The notes under the pieces are model-generated. The model had not been told where the DNA came from and made no database searches. It was given only the letters and a program-made list of their open reading frames with translations. Source: an uncultured Paracoccaceae bacterium (GTDB taxonomy: Bacteria; Pseudomonadota; Alphaproteobacteria; Rhodobacterales; Rhodobacteraceae). From it: a stretch of DNA of 64,000 nucleotides. The translations under genes were made by a program, and so were the position numbers. Each line of letters begins with the position of its first letter. Position 1 is the first letter of the stretch. Shown here piece by piece: positions 56,687-64,000 of the stretch. The stretch spans positions 231,042 through 295,041 of the forward strand of contig CANMDE010000004.1 of assembly GCA_947496535.1 (NCBI GenBank). Reading direction: 5' to 3'.

Positions 56687-58444
56687 ATGCTATGCCGTCT
56701 GAAAATTCTGTTTCTCCTGGTGGTGTTTTGCTTCGGATCCGCACTCGCCGCTGTTGCTGACGATGAGCAACTTGAATGTAACCCGACCATTGAGCTTGCA
56801 GCGATCCAAAACACGCTTGAGGATCTGCCAGGCGGACAATTGCGTTCATTAGCGACCGAACACTTTGCGGATCCATCGGGGGTGATCACCAGTGACGAGA
56901 TCGACACGCACCCCTTTGTCTACACACCCTGCGTTGATCGTTATGCCATCCAACGCCCCCATGGCGCGCTGTGGCTGCGGTTTACGCTTAGCAACCCGAA
57001 TGACCATCCAGTGCGTTGGCGGATTGCCTTCATGGAAACCATTTTTGATGAAATGGCTCTCTATGAGCAAACCGAAACAGGAATGGTGCTGCGTGCACAA
57101 AACGGCCGGACGCTGCCGAAAGCCGAGCAGTCAATTGTCAGTGTACGGGCAGCACTTCCCGTCACCTTGGCCCCCGATGAAAACAAGGAGTTATACATAC
57201 GAGTGGCAGGCACCTTTGTCCGACACGTGACGCCGCTTCTTGTTTCGGAGGCCATGTTTGATCGATGGTCAACGACGTTTGAGACCATCTTGATTGCTTT
57301 GATGGGGCTCATGGCGCTTCTTGCCATGCTCAGCCTGATCTTGTTTCGCAACGTGATTGCCCAGTTCTATAAATACTACACGCTCTACCTCATCGCAGCC
57401 TTTCTATTCATCTTTATCGTCTACGGCTGGCTTCACCGGCTTTTCGATGTCCAGTTCCCGGTCACACTCGCAGTTCCGACAATCCAACTTGTAATCGGGA
57501 TCAGCATTGTTGCGAATGTCCAGTACTGTCGGGTTCTGCTGTCAAGCGGGAAACGGTCACGGGTTCAGCAGTTGGGCTTTTTGGTTCTGACAGGCGTTGC
57601 CATCGTCTTGTGTCTTCTCGCGGTTGCAAGCCCCTGGCAACATGCCATGCCCAACAACCTCATGCTCTTCATAAGTCCTTTGATCTTGCTCGTCTTCGCC
57701 TGCGCGCGACTAAGAAGCGGTCTGCCTCAGGTGCTGCCATTGTGCGGATCCTTGATCTGCCTGATCGTCGGTCTTGCGATTTCCAACTACTTTTTCCTGT
57801 TCCCACCTCATATAACCACGTCCTCGTCCGTTCCAGAAGTGATGCTCTGGCGTGCAGGTACCTTTAGTTATGCGTTTGCGATCATCGGCGAGGCGACATT
57901 TATGATGCTGGCCATCGCCAGGATGCTGCAAAGTATCCGAAGTCAAAGCCAAATTGCATTTGAGCAAATCGAAAACTTACGTCGATCACTTGCAGCCACA
58001 CAGGCACAAAGTGCCAAGATCGTAGAAATCGCACAGGCTCAGGTACGGTCCGTCGAAGATGCGTTGAAAGAGAGTACCGGCGAACGCCTATTGCCTGTTG
58101 AAGATCGCCTGGAGGCGCAGGCGCGCAAAATTGTGCTCGACAATGTTGGAACGGAAGGGTTTGGCCCGCAAGCGCTGGGGGCGGAATTGGGTGTCAGTGA
58201 ACGCACTTTGAATCGCAGGATGAAAGAGGCGCTCGACATCACACCGGCAAGTTTCATTCGACAAACACGCCTTGACCTCGCACGCGACCTCATTGTGCTT
58301 CGCCACTATAACACCGTCGCCGAAGTCGCCTATGCCGTCGGGTTCTCCAGTGTGAGCCATTTCGCCAAACTCTATGGTGCCAAGTTTCACGAAACACCGC
58401 GCGAGACGTTCAAGGCATCCAAGCGGACGAAGGCAGAATGCTGA
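56687..58444 (+). CDS. Membrane-embedded AraC-family regulator (7TM-DISM sensor fusion)
   Basis: 585 residues from the ATG at 56687 (GGAGA upstream). Signal peptide (MLCRLKILFLLVVFCFGSAL), then a periplasmic DISMED2-like jelly-roll domain (PHGALWLRFTLSNPNDHPVR, VSVRAALPVTLAPDENKELY), seven hydrophobic helices from about residue 185 to 410, a coiled coil (IENLRRSLAATQAQSAKIVE) and a C-terminal AraC helix-turn-helix pair (LGAELGVSERTLNRRMKEAL; YAVGFSSVSHFAKLYGAKFH). It joins extracytoplasmic sensing to DNA binding in one chain, with no kinase. The frame is open upstream to 56543. Likely target: the adjacent autotransporter. Confidence 0.88.
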   Translation: MLCRLKILFLLVVFCFGSALAAVADDEQLECNPTIELAAIQNTLEDLPGGQLRSLATEHFADPSGVITSDEIDTHPFVYTPCVDRYAIQRPHGALWLRFTLSNPNDHPVRWRIAFMETIFDEMALYEQTETGMVLRAQNGRTLPKAEQSIVSVRAALPVTLAPDENKELYIRVAGTFVRHVTPLLVSEAMFDRWSTTFETILIALMGLMALLAMLSLILFRNVIAQFYKYYTLYLIAAFLFIFIVYGWLHRLFDVQFPVTLAVPTIQLVIGISIVANVQYCRVLLSSGKRSRVQQLGFLVLTGVAIVLCLLAVASPWQHAMPNNLMLFISPLILLVFACARLRSGLPQVLPLCGSLICLIVGLAISNYFFLFPPHITTSSSVPEVMLWRAGTFSYAFAIIGEATFMMLAIARMLQSIRSQSQIAFEQIENLRRSLAATQAQSAKIVEIAQAQVRSVEDALKESTGERLLPVEDRLEAQARKIVLDNVGTEGFGPQALGAELGVSERTLNRRMKEALDITPASFIRQTRLDLARDLIVLRHYNTVAEVAYAVGFSSVSHFAKLYGAKFHETPRETFKASKRTKAEC

Positions 58445-58921
58445 TCGTTCAGGCGAGAAACCCGCGCCTGTTTTAGCGCGCGCAGCAAATGCAAATCGTG
58501 CCCTGCCTTTATTGGGCCTGACTTGACTTGCCAATTTGTTAAGCCCGCCCAACACAAATATCGCATTTCGGACAAGTTTGAGCGCGTTTTGGACAATCCG
58601 CCCATGGCCTGTTCCCGGCCGCCAATTGTTGTGTTTCTGGTTCATTCCGATGTGCAGCTGACGCCCAGAACCAACCAAAAATCAACGCTGCTTGCCTGCG
58701 CGTTTCAGGGGCGCGGCAGAAGCTTGCACGTTGCGAATTGACCCTTATTGCGTGGCCGTTCCGGCTTGGCTTCGCTTCATACGTCTGAACGAGAGAAGTT
58801 TTTGATGACGAACCACTTTGTAGGATTTCTTGCGACCTTTTCGGCTGTTTTCTTTTCACCCAACCCCTTGTCACGTCGATCTTTGCCTGACGCGCCCCAT
58901 CGAAATGGCGGCGGAGTTACT
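58445..58921. other. Regulatory gap between the AraC regulator and the autotransporter
   Basis: 477 bases without a gene. It contains the 21-bp-period direct repeat listed separately and presumably the autotransporter promoter. A TTGACT occurs near 58522 and another TTGACC near 58739, but no convincing -10 element was found with either. Confidence 0.5.
58562..58596 (+). promoter_or_regulatory. 14-nt direct repeat with 21-bp period, candidate AraC-type site
   Basis: CGCATTTCGGACAA at 58562-58575 recurs as CGCGTTTTGGACAA at 58583-58596, 12 of 14 bases identical, start-to-start 21 bp. Direct half-sites 21 bp apart on the same face of the helix are typical of AraC-family operators. It lies 118 bases after the AraC gene stop and about 325 bases before the autotransporter start. 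Confidence 0.55.
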
Positions 58922-61900
58922 ATGGGTGCTTATTTGAGTAAGTCTTGCAAAATCACTGCCTTGGCAATCCTGATTTGGTGTGCGTGGGTCATCGCAGCAT
59001 TTGCCCAAGCGGACACGACGGCGCCGCGCCTCTTGTCGATAGAACGGCTGAACCCTGCGGACGAATATATCACAGCAACGACAGTGACCTTTAGGTTCAC
59101 TTTTTCTGAGGATGTGACCGAGTTCGACCTGAACGATGTTGGACTCGGCACGCTGCCCAGTGGCTTCGCGACTGTCGTAGCCGGATTTGTTTCGTCGCAG
59201 TCCGCGTCCGTATATGACGTCACAGCGAGTTTCACGACGTCAGGTGATGATGGGTCTGTAACCTTGCGCCTGCGATCAATTGCCACGATCGAGGACCTCG
59301 CTGGAAATGCTTTGACCGAAACAAGCGCCACAGGCGTTTCGGAATGGTACAGATTTGATACGAGCGCGCCCACCGCCGTGATCGGATCAACGCTGCCCGA
59401 CCCGACAAATGCATCGCCGATCGAGGTCACGTTTGAATTTTCAGAAGATGTTACCGGGTTTGCACCGACCGACATCAACGTAACCGGCGGCTCGGTCTCT
59501 GGATTGACGGGATCGACAACCAATTACACAGCGACGATTGTGCCGTCTGGCGACGGGACGATTACGGTCGATCTCCCCGCAAATGTCGTGGATGATCTGC
59601 GCGGCAACGGCAATGCCGCGGCGGCCCAATTCATCATCGAAAGTGATCGAACCGCGCCGACGGCGACGTTCTCTGCGCTGCCCTCGGTCCAAGGGTTGGC
59701 AAGCACGCAGGTGACGTTGACATTTTCGGAAGGTGTCAGTGGCCTGACGGTGGGGGACTTGGTCACAACCAACCTGACGGCCTCCAACCTGCAATCGGTG
59801 GATGATATGACTTATACCTTCGACATTGTTGCGAGTGCCGACGGAGTGGACCGCATATCCCTTCCTGTGGATGTCGTGCAGGACGCCGTGGGCAATGGCA
59901 ACGACGCTGCGGCAGCTGTGGCGACGGATGCCGTCGCCTCGCGGCCAGAGGTCACCTTTGCGGGGGCGTCCGATGGCATCGACGATGGGCGTCTCTACGA
60001 ATTCGTTGTGACGCGACCCGGAGGCGGAAACGTGTCTGCAGGGCCAGGCTCTGGCCTTTCTGAAATCAACATCACCAACGGAATGGTTGTCACCAGTTCT
60101 CTTACTCGAAGCACCGGCGTCTTCAGCGTCTTGGTCGCGCCCTCGGGCGGAGACATTACGATCGGCTTTCCCGCGGAGTTCTTCCAAGATAACTTCTCCG
60201 GCAATCTAAGCGACGCCATCGCCCCGATTTTCATTGAGACTGTCGATCTAACTCCGCCCACCCCGACGATCAGTTTCGAGGGGTATGACCTTGAAGACAC
60301 CTTCACCGCGCGGGTCACGTGGGATGAGGATGTCACAGAGTTCGACGCCTCGGACATCACGCCCGTTGGGGCGACGCTTGGCGCGTTCTCCACGATCAGT
60401 GCATCGGAATACACCGTCGAGGTGACGGCCATCGACCTGACGACCGCACCGTCGATCAACATCGCCGCGGATGTGGCCGAGGATCTGGCGGGCAATGGCA
60501 ACGTTGCCGCGACCGGATCAACACCCGCAGCTGATGGCACGGCACCTACGCTTGTTATCACCGGCGTGCCCGACGGGTTTGGTGGGCCTCAGACGGTGAC
60601 GCTGACATTCGATTGGGGCGAACGTGTTCTGGGCTTTGAGGACAGCGATATCGCGGTCACCGGCGGTACGCTTGGCCCGATCACTGGCGGGCCGCAGAGC
60701 TGGACGGCGCAGCTCAGCGTGCTTGGCACCGAGGATGTCTCGGTGACGGTTGCCGCAAACGCCGCCTTAGATGCCAGCGGGACACCCAACGCCGAGATCA
60801 GCAGCAACGGCGCAGTTGAGACCGATCAGCCCACACCAACGATAAGCTTTGAGGGGTATGATCTGGAAAACACCTTTACCGCGCGGGTCACTTGGGATGA
60901 GGATGTCACCGGGTTTGACGCCTCCGACATCACGCCTGTCGGGGCGACCCTCGGCGCGTTCACGACGGTCAGCGCCACGGAGTATACCGTGGAGGTAACG
61001 GCCATCGACCTGACGACCGCACCGTCGATCAATATTGCCGCTGATGTGGCCGAGGATCTGGCGGGCAATAGCAACATTGCCGCAACCGGATCAACACCCG
61101 TAGCTGATGGCACAGCGCCCGTGCTGGATATCACCGGCGTGCCTGACGGGTTTGGCGGGCCACAGACAGTGACCGTAAGTTTCAATTGGAGCGAACGTGT
61201 TCTGGGCTTTGAGGACAGCGATATCGCGGTCACCGGCGGTACGCTTGGCCCGATCACTGGCGGGCCGCAGAGCTGGACGGCGCAGCTCAGCGTGCTTGGC
61301 ACCGAGGATGTCTTGGTGACGGTTGCCGCAAACGCCGTCTTGGATGCCAGCGGGACACCCAACGCCGAGATCAGCAGCAACGGCGCAGTTGAGACCGATC
61401 AGCCCACACCAACGATCACCTATACAGGCTATGACCGGATCGCCCCGTTCACGGCGACGATCACCTTCGATGAGGACGTGACCGGATTCGTGCAGGGCGA
61501 TCTTGTGGCGCCGTTTGCGCAGCTCAGTGCATTCACGGCGGTCTCGGCGAGCGTCTACACAGTAACGGTGCAGAGCTCAGATTTGACGACGCTGCCCGAG
61601 GTCTCGGTTCCGGCAGGTGTTGCGCAAGACCTGGCGGGCAACCTCAACCTCGCCGCCGAAGCAGCCACCATCGCGCCACCCGATGGCGTGGCTCCTGTGG
61701 TCACGATCACGGGCGTGCCGGATGGATTCATAACCACGCAAACCGCCACGATCACGTTCGATTGGGGTGAGGACGTCATCGATTTTCACGATGATGACAT
61801 TACCGTCACTGGCGGGACGTTGGGGCCGATCAGCGGTGGCCAGCGGACTTGGACAGCCACCCTCACCGTCGACGGCGACCGCAATGTGGTTGTGTCGGTC

Positions 61901-62854
61901 GCGGAGGATGCTGCATTGGATGGATCGGGGATGAGCAGCGCTGCCGCTTCCGTCGTCGGTGCGTTTGCAAGTGGGGAGATTGCCGAAGAGCTGATCCGCG
62001 AGTTCCTTGCCGCACGGTCGGTGGCGTTGTTGGCCGCGCAGCCAACCCTGTCGGGTTTGTTGGACAGTGGTGGGCCGTCCGGCGACATCTCGGTGACGCG
62101 CGGGGCGGGCACAGTGCAGATCCACACCGGCAGCGAGGGGCCAATTTGGGTGGCGCTGAATTCTAACTGGTCCGACATTGACGGGTTTGAGACGGCGTAT
62201 ACGAACCTTAGCTTCGGGACGCATATGTCTTTGACAGATGAAACGCTTCTGGGCGCGATGCTGCAATTAGACCACGCAGTGTCCTTGGAAGGAACATCGG
62301 AGATCGAGGGCATTGGCTGGCTGATCGGGCCCTACTATGTGGTACGCTATGGTGGTGTCGATCTGGATGCTCGGCTGCTTTGGGGGCGCACAAAAAACGA
62401 CATCAGCCCAATCGGAACATACACAGACACCTTCGCCACAGAACGTATGTTGGCGATGGTCAACCTGTCCGGTGAGATTGAGACCGAATTGGCCACGCTG
62501 CATCCACTAATAGGTTGGTCCTACGTCGAGGATCGCTCAGACGCCTATATCGACGCGCTGTCCAACCCCGTCGCGTCGCAGCACGTGCGGTTAAACCAGC
62601 TGGAGGTCGCGCTGGATTGGATCCTGCCGATCGACACCGCGGGCACGGATTTCGTCGGTGGAGCAGCTGGCCTGTTTATGGTGGAAGACGGTGGTAACGG
62701 TTCGGTCGAAGGCGCGCGGGGACGGCTTGACCTGGGCCTTCGCCGACAGGGGCAAGGACCGCTGGGCTTTGAAGTTGGTGTTTATGCTGATGGCCTTGGG
62801 CAATCCGAGTTCGAGGCTTATGGCATTGATCTGAGCGCGGATTGGCGGTTCTGA
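58922..62854 (+). CDS. Autotransporter with bacterial Ig-like repeats
   Basis: 1310 residues from the ATG at 58922, chosen for its GGAG ribosome-binding site and the signal peptide KITALAILIWCAWVIAAFA before QADT. The passenger has about ten Ig-like units, each starting like DxTAPT and containing FxFSEDVTGF; two successive 191-residue blocks are almost identical. The last roughly 290 residues are a beta-barrel with alternating hydrophobic strands (VALNSNWSDIDG, LLGAMLQLDHAVSLEG, LDLGLRRQGQGPLGFEVGVY) and a terminal Phe, as needed by the BAM complex. Surface adhesin or biofilm protein is inferred. Spontaneous change in repeat number is likely. Confidence 0.85.
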   Translation: MGAYLSKSCKITALAILIWCAWVIAAFAQADTTAPRLLSIERLNPADEYITATTVTFRFTFSEDVTEFDLNDVGLGTLPSGFATVVAGFVSSQSASVYDVTASFTTSGDDGSVTLRLRSIATIEDLAGNALTETSATGVSEWYRFDTSAPTAVIGSTLPDPTNASPIEVTFEFSEDVTGFAPTDINVTGGSVSGLTGSTTNYTATIVPSGDGTITVDLPANVVDDLRGNGNAAAAQFIIESDRTAPTATFSALPSVQGLASTQVTLTFSEGVSGLTVGDLVTTNLTASNLQSVDDMTYTFDIVASADGVDRISLPVDVVQDAVGNGNDAAAAVATDAVASRPEVTFAGASDGIDDGRLYEFVVTRPGGGNVSAGPGSGLSEINITNGMVVTSSLTRSTGVFSVLVAPSGGDITIGFPAEFFQDNFSGNLSDAIAPIFIETVDLTPPTPTISFEGYDLEDTFTARVTWDEDVTEFDASDITPVGATLGAFSTISASEYTVEVTAIDLTTAPSINIAADVAEDLAGNGNVAATGSTPAADGTAPTLVITGVPDGFGGPQTVTLTFDWGERVLGFEDSDIAVTGGTLGPITGGPQSWTAQLSVLGTEDVSVTVAANAALDASGTPNAEISSNGAVETDQPTPTISFEGYDLENTFTARVTWDEDVTGFDASDITPVGATLGAFTTVSATEYTVEVTAIDLTTAPSINIAADVAEDLAGNSNIAATGSTPVADGTAPVLDITGVPDGFGGPQTVTVSFNWSERVLGFEDSDIAVTGGTLGPITGGPQSWTAQLSVLGTEDVLVTVAANAVLDASGTPNAEISSNGAVETDQPTPTITYTGYDRIAPFTATITFDEDVTGFVQGDLVAPFAQLSAFTAVSASVYTVTVQSSDLTTLPEVSVPAGVAQDLAGNLNLAAEAATIAPPDGVAPVVTITGVPDGFITTQTATITFDWGEDVIDFHDDDITVTGGTLGPISGGQRTWTATLTVDGDRNVVVSVAEDAALDGSGMSSAAASVVGAFASGEIAEELIREFLAARSVALLAAQPTLSGLLDSGGPSGDISVTRGAGTVQIHTGSEGPIWVALNSNWSDIDGFETAYTNLSFGTHMSLTDETLLGAMLQLDHAVSLEGTSEIEGIGWLIGPYYVVRYGGVDLDARLLWGRTKNDISPIGTYTDTFATERMLAMVNLSGEIETELATLHPLIGWSYVEDRSDAYIDALSNPVASQHVRLNQLEVALDWILPIDTAGTDFVGGAAGLFMVEDGGNGSVEGARGRLDLGLRRQGQGPLGFEVGVYADGLGQSEFEAYGIDLSADWRF
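60257..61402 (+). repeat. Tandem 573-bp intragenic repeat (two near-identical copies)
   Basis: Unit 1 spans about 60257-60829, unit 2 about 60830-61402, exactly 573 bp (191 codons) apart throughout. Stretches such as GAACGTGTTCTGGGCTTTGA at 60619 and 61192 continue identically for over 100 bases. A third, diverged copy begins at 61403 in the same register. Each unit encodes two Ig-like domains. Confidence 0.9.
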
Positions 62855-62987
62855 CCCGCAGACTGCGCCGCGCTTGGCCTCATTTGCACTCTGGCGATGT
62901 TTCCTGAGAGAACCCGACGTTGATTGCGAGCAGTATCCATACATAATGCGTAGCAGACATTCGCTACCTTGCCGAAAGTGAGTAATT

Positions 62988-64000
62988 TGGGCGGATTTTG
63001 TTGAAAAACTCTTCCTTGATTGGTGCATGAACTACTGATTCAATTCTTTCTGTAGGGAGGGATTGGCGATGTTGGGACCGAGGCAAGAGGCGCAAGCAGC
63101 GCTGTTCTACGAGTTTTCGCTGGAAGACCATGTTCCCCAAGATCACCTGTTGCGCTCGATTGATCGCTTCGTCGATCTGAGTAGTATTCGGACGCATCTT
63201 GCGGAGTTCTACAGCCACACGGGCCGTCCTTCAGTTGATCCTGAACTGCTGATCCGCATGCTGCTGGTTGGGTATTGCTTCGGCATTCGATCCGAACGGC
63301 GGCTCTGTGAAGAGGTTCATCTGAACCTCGCCTATCGCTGGTTCTGCCGCCTCGATCTGAACGACCGCGTTCCTGACCACTCTACCTTTTCGAAGAGCCG
63401 GCATGGGCGTTTCCGCGACAGCGAACTGCTCCGCCATCTGTTCGAGACGACGGTGGCGCGGTGCATCGCCGAAGGCCTCGTCAGCGGCCAGCGCATGGCC
63501 ATTGATGCCAGCCTGATCGAGGCGGATGCCAATAAGCAGAACTCAACGCCAAAGGAAGAGTGGGACACGGCCCGCATTGATCCAACAGGTGCACCCCGCG
63601 CGGTTCGCGAGTATCTCGACACGCTGGATGAAGCAGCGTTTGGTGCGGCGAGCGAGGTGCAGCCGAAGTTCACCTCCCATTCCGATCCGGCAAGCCAATG
63701 GACCGCGGCCCGCAAAGGGCCTGCTTTCTTTAGCTATTCTGACAACTACCTGATCGACACGGACCACGGCGTCATTGTCGATGTCGAAGCCACACGCTCA
63801 ATCCGACAGGCTGAGGTTGGATCGACAAAGACGATGCTGAGGCGAGTGAAAGCAAAGTTCGATTTGCATCCCGAACGGCTGATCGCCGATACCGCCTACG
63901 GCACCGGGCCACTCTTGGGGTGGCTGGTCGACCGCAAGATCGCGCCTCACATCCCAGTCTTCGACAAGTCTGGCCGCAACGATGGCACCTGGACCCGCGC
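62988..64000 (+). mobile_element. IS1182-type insertion sequence, left part
   Basis: The element enters the window end. GGCGGATTTTGTTGAAAAAC near 62990 resembles the outer end of IS1182-family elements, followed by about 60 bp of leader before the transposase ATG. The right end lies outside, so the left boundary is an estimate. Confidence 0.6.
63069..64000 (+). CDS. IS1182-family transposase, partial at window end
   Basis: From ATG 63069 the frame is open to the window edge (310 codons). MLGPRQEAQAALFYEFSLED and HVPQDHLLRSIDRFVD are the DUF772 N-terminal domain; GRPSVDPELLIRMLLVGYCF, DHSTFSKSR, AIDASLIEADANK (first catalytic Asp) and LIADTAYGTGPLLGWLVD (second Asp) belong to the DDE domain. 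GGAGGG lies 9-14 bases before the start. It appears intact as far as visible. Confidence 0.9.
   Translation, partial: MLGPRQEAQAALFYEFSLEDHVPQDHLLRSIDRFVDLSSIRTHLAEFYSHTGRPSVDPELLIRMLLVGYCFGIRSERRLCEEVHLNLAYRWFCRLDLNDRVPDHSTFSKSRHGRFRDSELLRHLFETTVARCIAEGLVSGQRMAIDASLIEADANKQNSTPKEEWDTARIDPTGAPRAVREYLDTLDEAAFGAASEVQPKFTSHSDPASQWTAARKGPAFFSYSDNYLIDTDHGVIVDVEATRSIRQAEVGSTKTMLRRVKAKFDLHPERLIADTAYGTGPLLGWLVDRKIAPHIPVFDKSGRNDGTWTR

Noticed and set aside
48672..64000. CRISPR array or prophage in the accessory region
   Set aside because: No short regularly spaced repeats and no phage structural genes; repeats found are coding Ig-like units.

Overview
This 64 kb window is chromosomal DNA of an alphaproteobacterium, most likely a member of the Rhodobacterales (roseobacter group). 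The case rests on gene content and order: argS / SPOR-domain protein / nagZ / scpA in one run; a DksA-type protein with the CxxT-x17-SxxA form of the zinc-finger region; a CckA hybrid kinase; a zwf-pgl-pgi operon; aerobic-type cobalamin genes; and citramalate synthase next to cysS. No sequence search was possible, so the taxonomy is inference.

Layout. 1-7.4 kb (minus strand): scpA (cut by the window edge), nagZ, SPOR protein, argS, a CPA1-type antiporter and a dGTPase. 7.5-9.1 kb: an ErpA/HesB-type Fe-S protein, exonuclease III and a small exported protein. 9.1-10.6 kb (minus): an FAD monooxygenase and a DksA-like protein. 10.8-17.3 kb (plus, with two minus-strand genes): a MoxR ATPase and its usual VWA/CoxE partner, separated by a small-protein/hydrolase/acetyltransferase/DUF2927 block, then MOSC and M48 proteins. 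17.4-19.7 kb: beta-glucosidase plus glucokinase. 19.7-24.8 kb (minus): cckA, an rRNA cytosine methyltransferase and guaB. 24.9-30.5 kb: membrane and hypothetical proteins, an orphan RACo-like ASKHA/2Fe-2S protein, a lectin-like exported protein, a tRNA-Gly(CCC) and a degenerate A24-peptidase-like protein. 30.5-34.3 kb (minus): zwf-pgl-pgi behind a perfect 16-bp palindrome. 34.4-42.8 kb: HNH nuclease, a frameshifted GGDEF gene, and a tight run cbiD-cobK-alkA-esterase (minus) facing cobA-cobB-MFS (plus). 44-48.7 kb (minus): cysS, cimA, a methyltransferase and an NDUFAF6-like protein.

From about 48.7 kb to the end the sequence changes character. Genes are sparse and non-coding stretches are long. 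There are two broken genes (an exported protein and an IS110 transposase, each with one in-frame TGA), a type-I-secretion RTX beta-helix protein coupled to a lipoprotein, an EamA transporter, a membrane-anchored AraC regulator, a 1310-residue Ig-repeat autotransporter and the start of an IS1182-type element. This looks like an accessory region.

The most interesting unit is 56.7-62.9 kb. A regulator that fuses a 7TM sensory region to an AraC DNA-binding domain lies directly upstream of the autotransporter. Between them is a 14-nt direct repeat with exactly 21-bp periodicity, the spacing typical of AraC-family half-sites. A membrane-sensed switch for a repeat adhesin is a reasonable but unproven reading. 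Other points worth attention are two adjacent perfect 22-bp palindromes between cysS and cimA, and several proteins that keep a family fold but have lost its catalytic residues.
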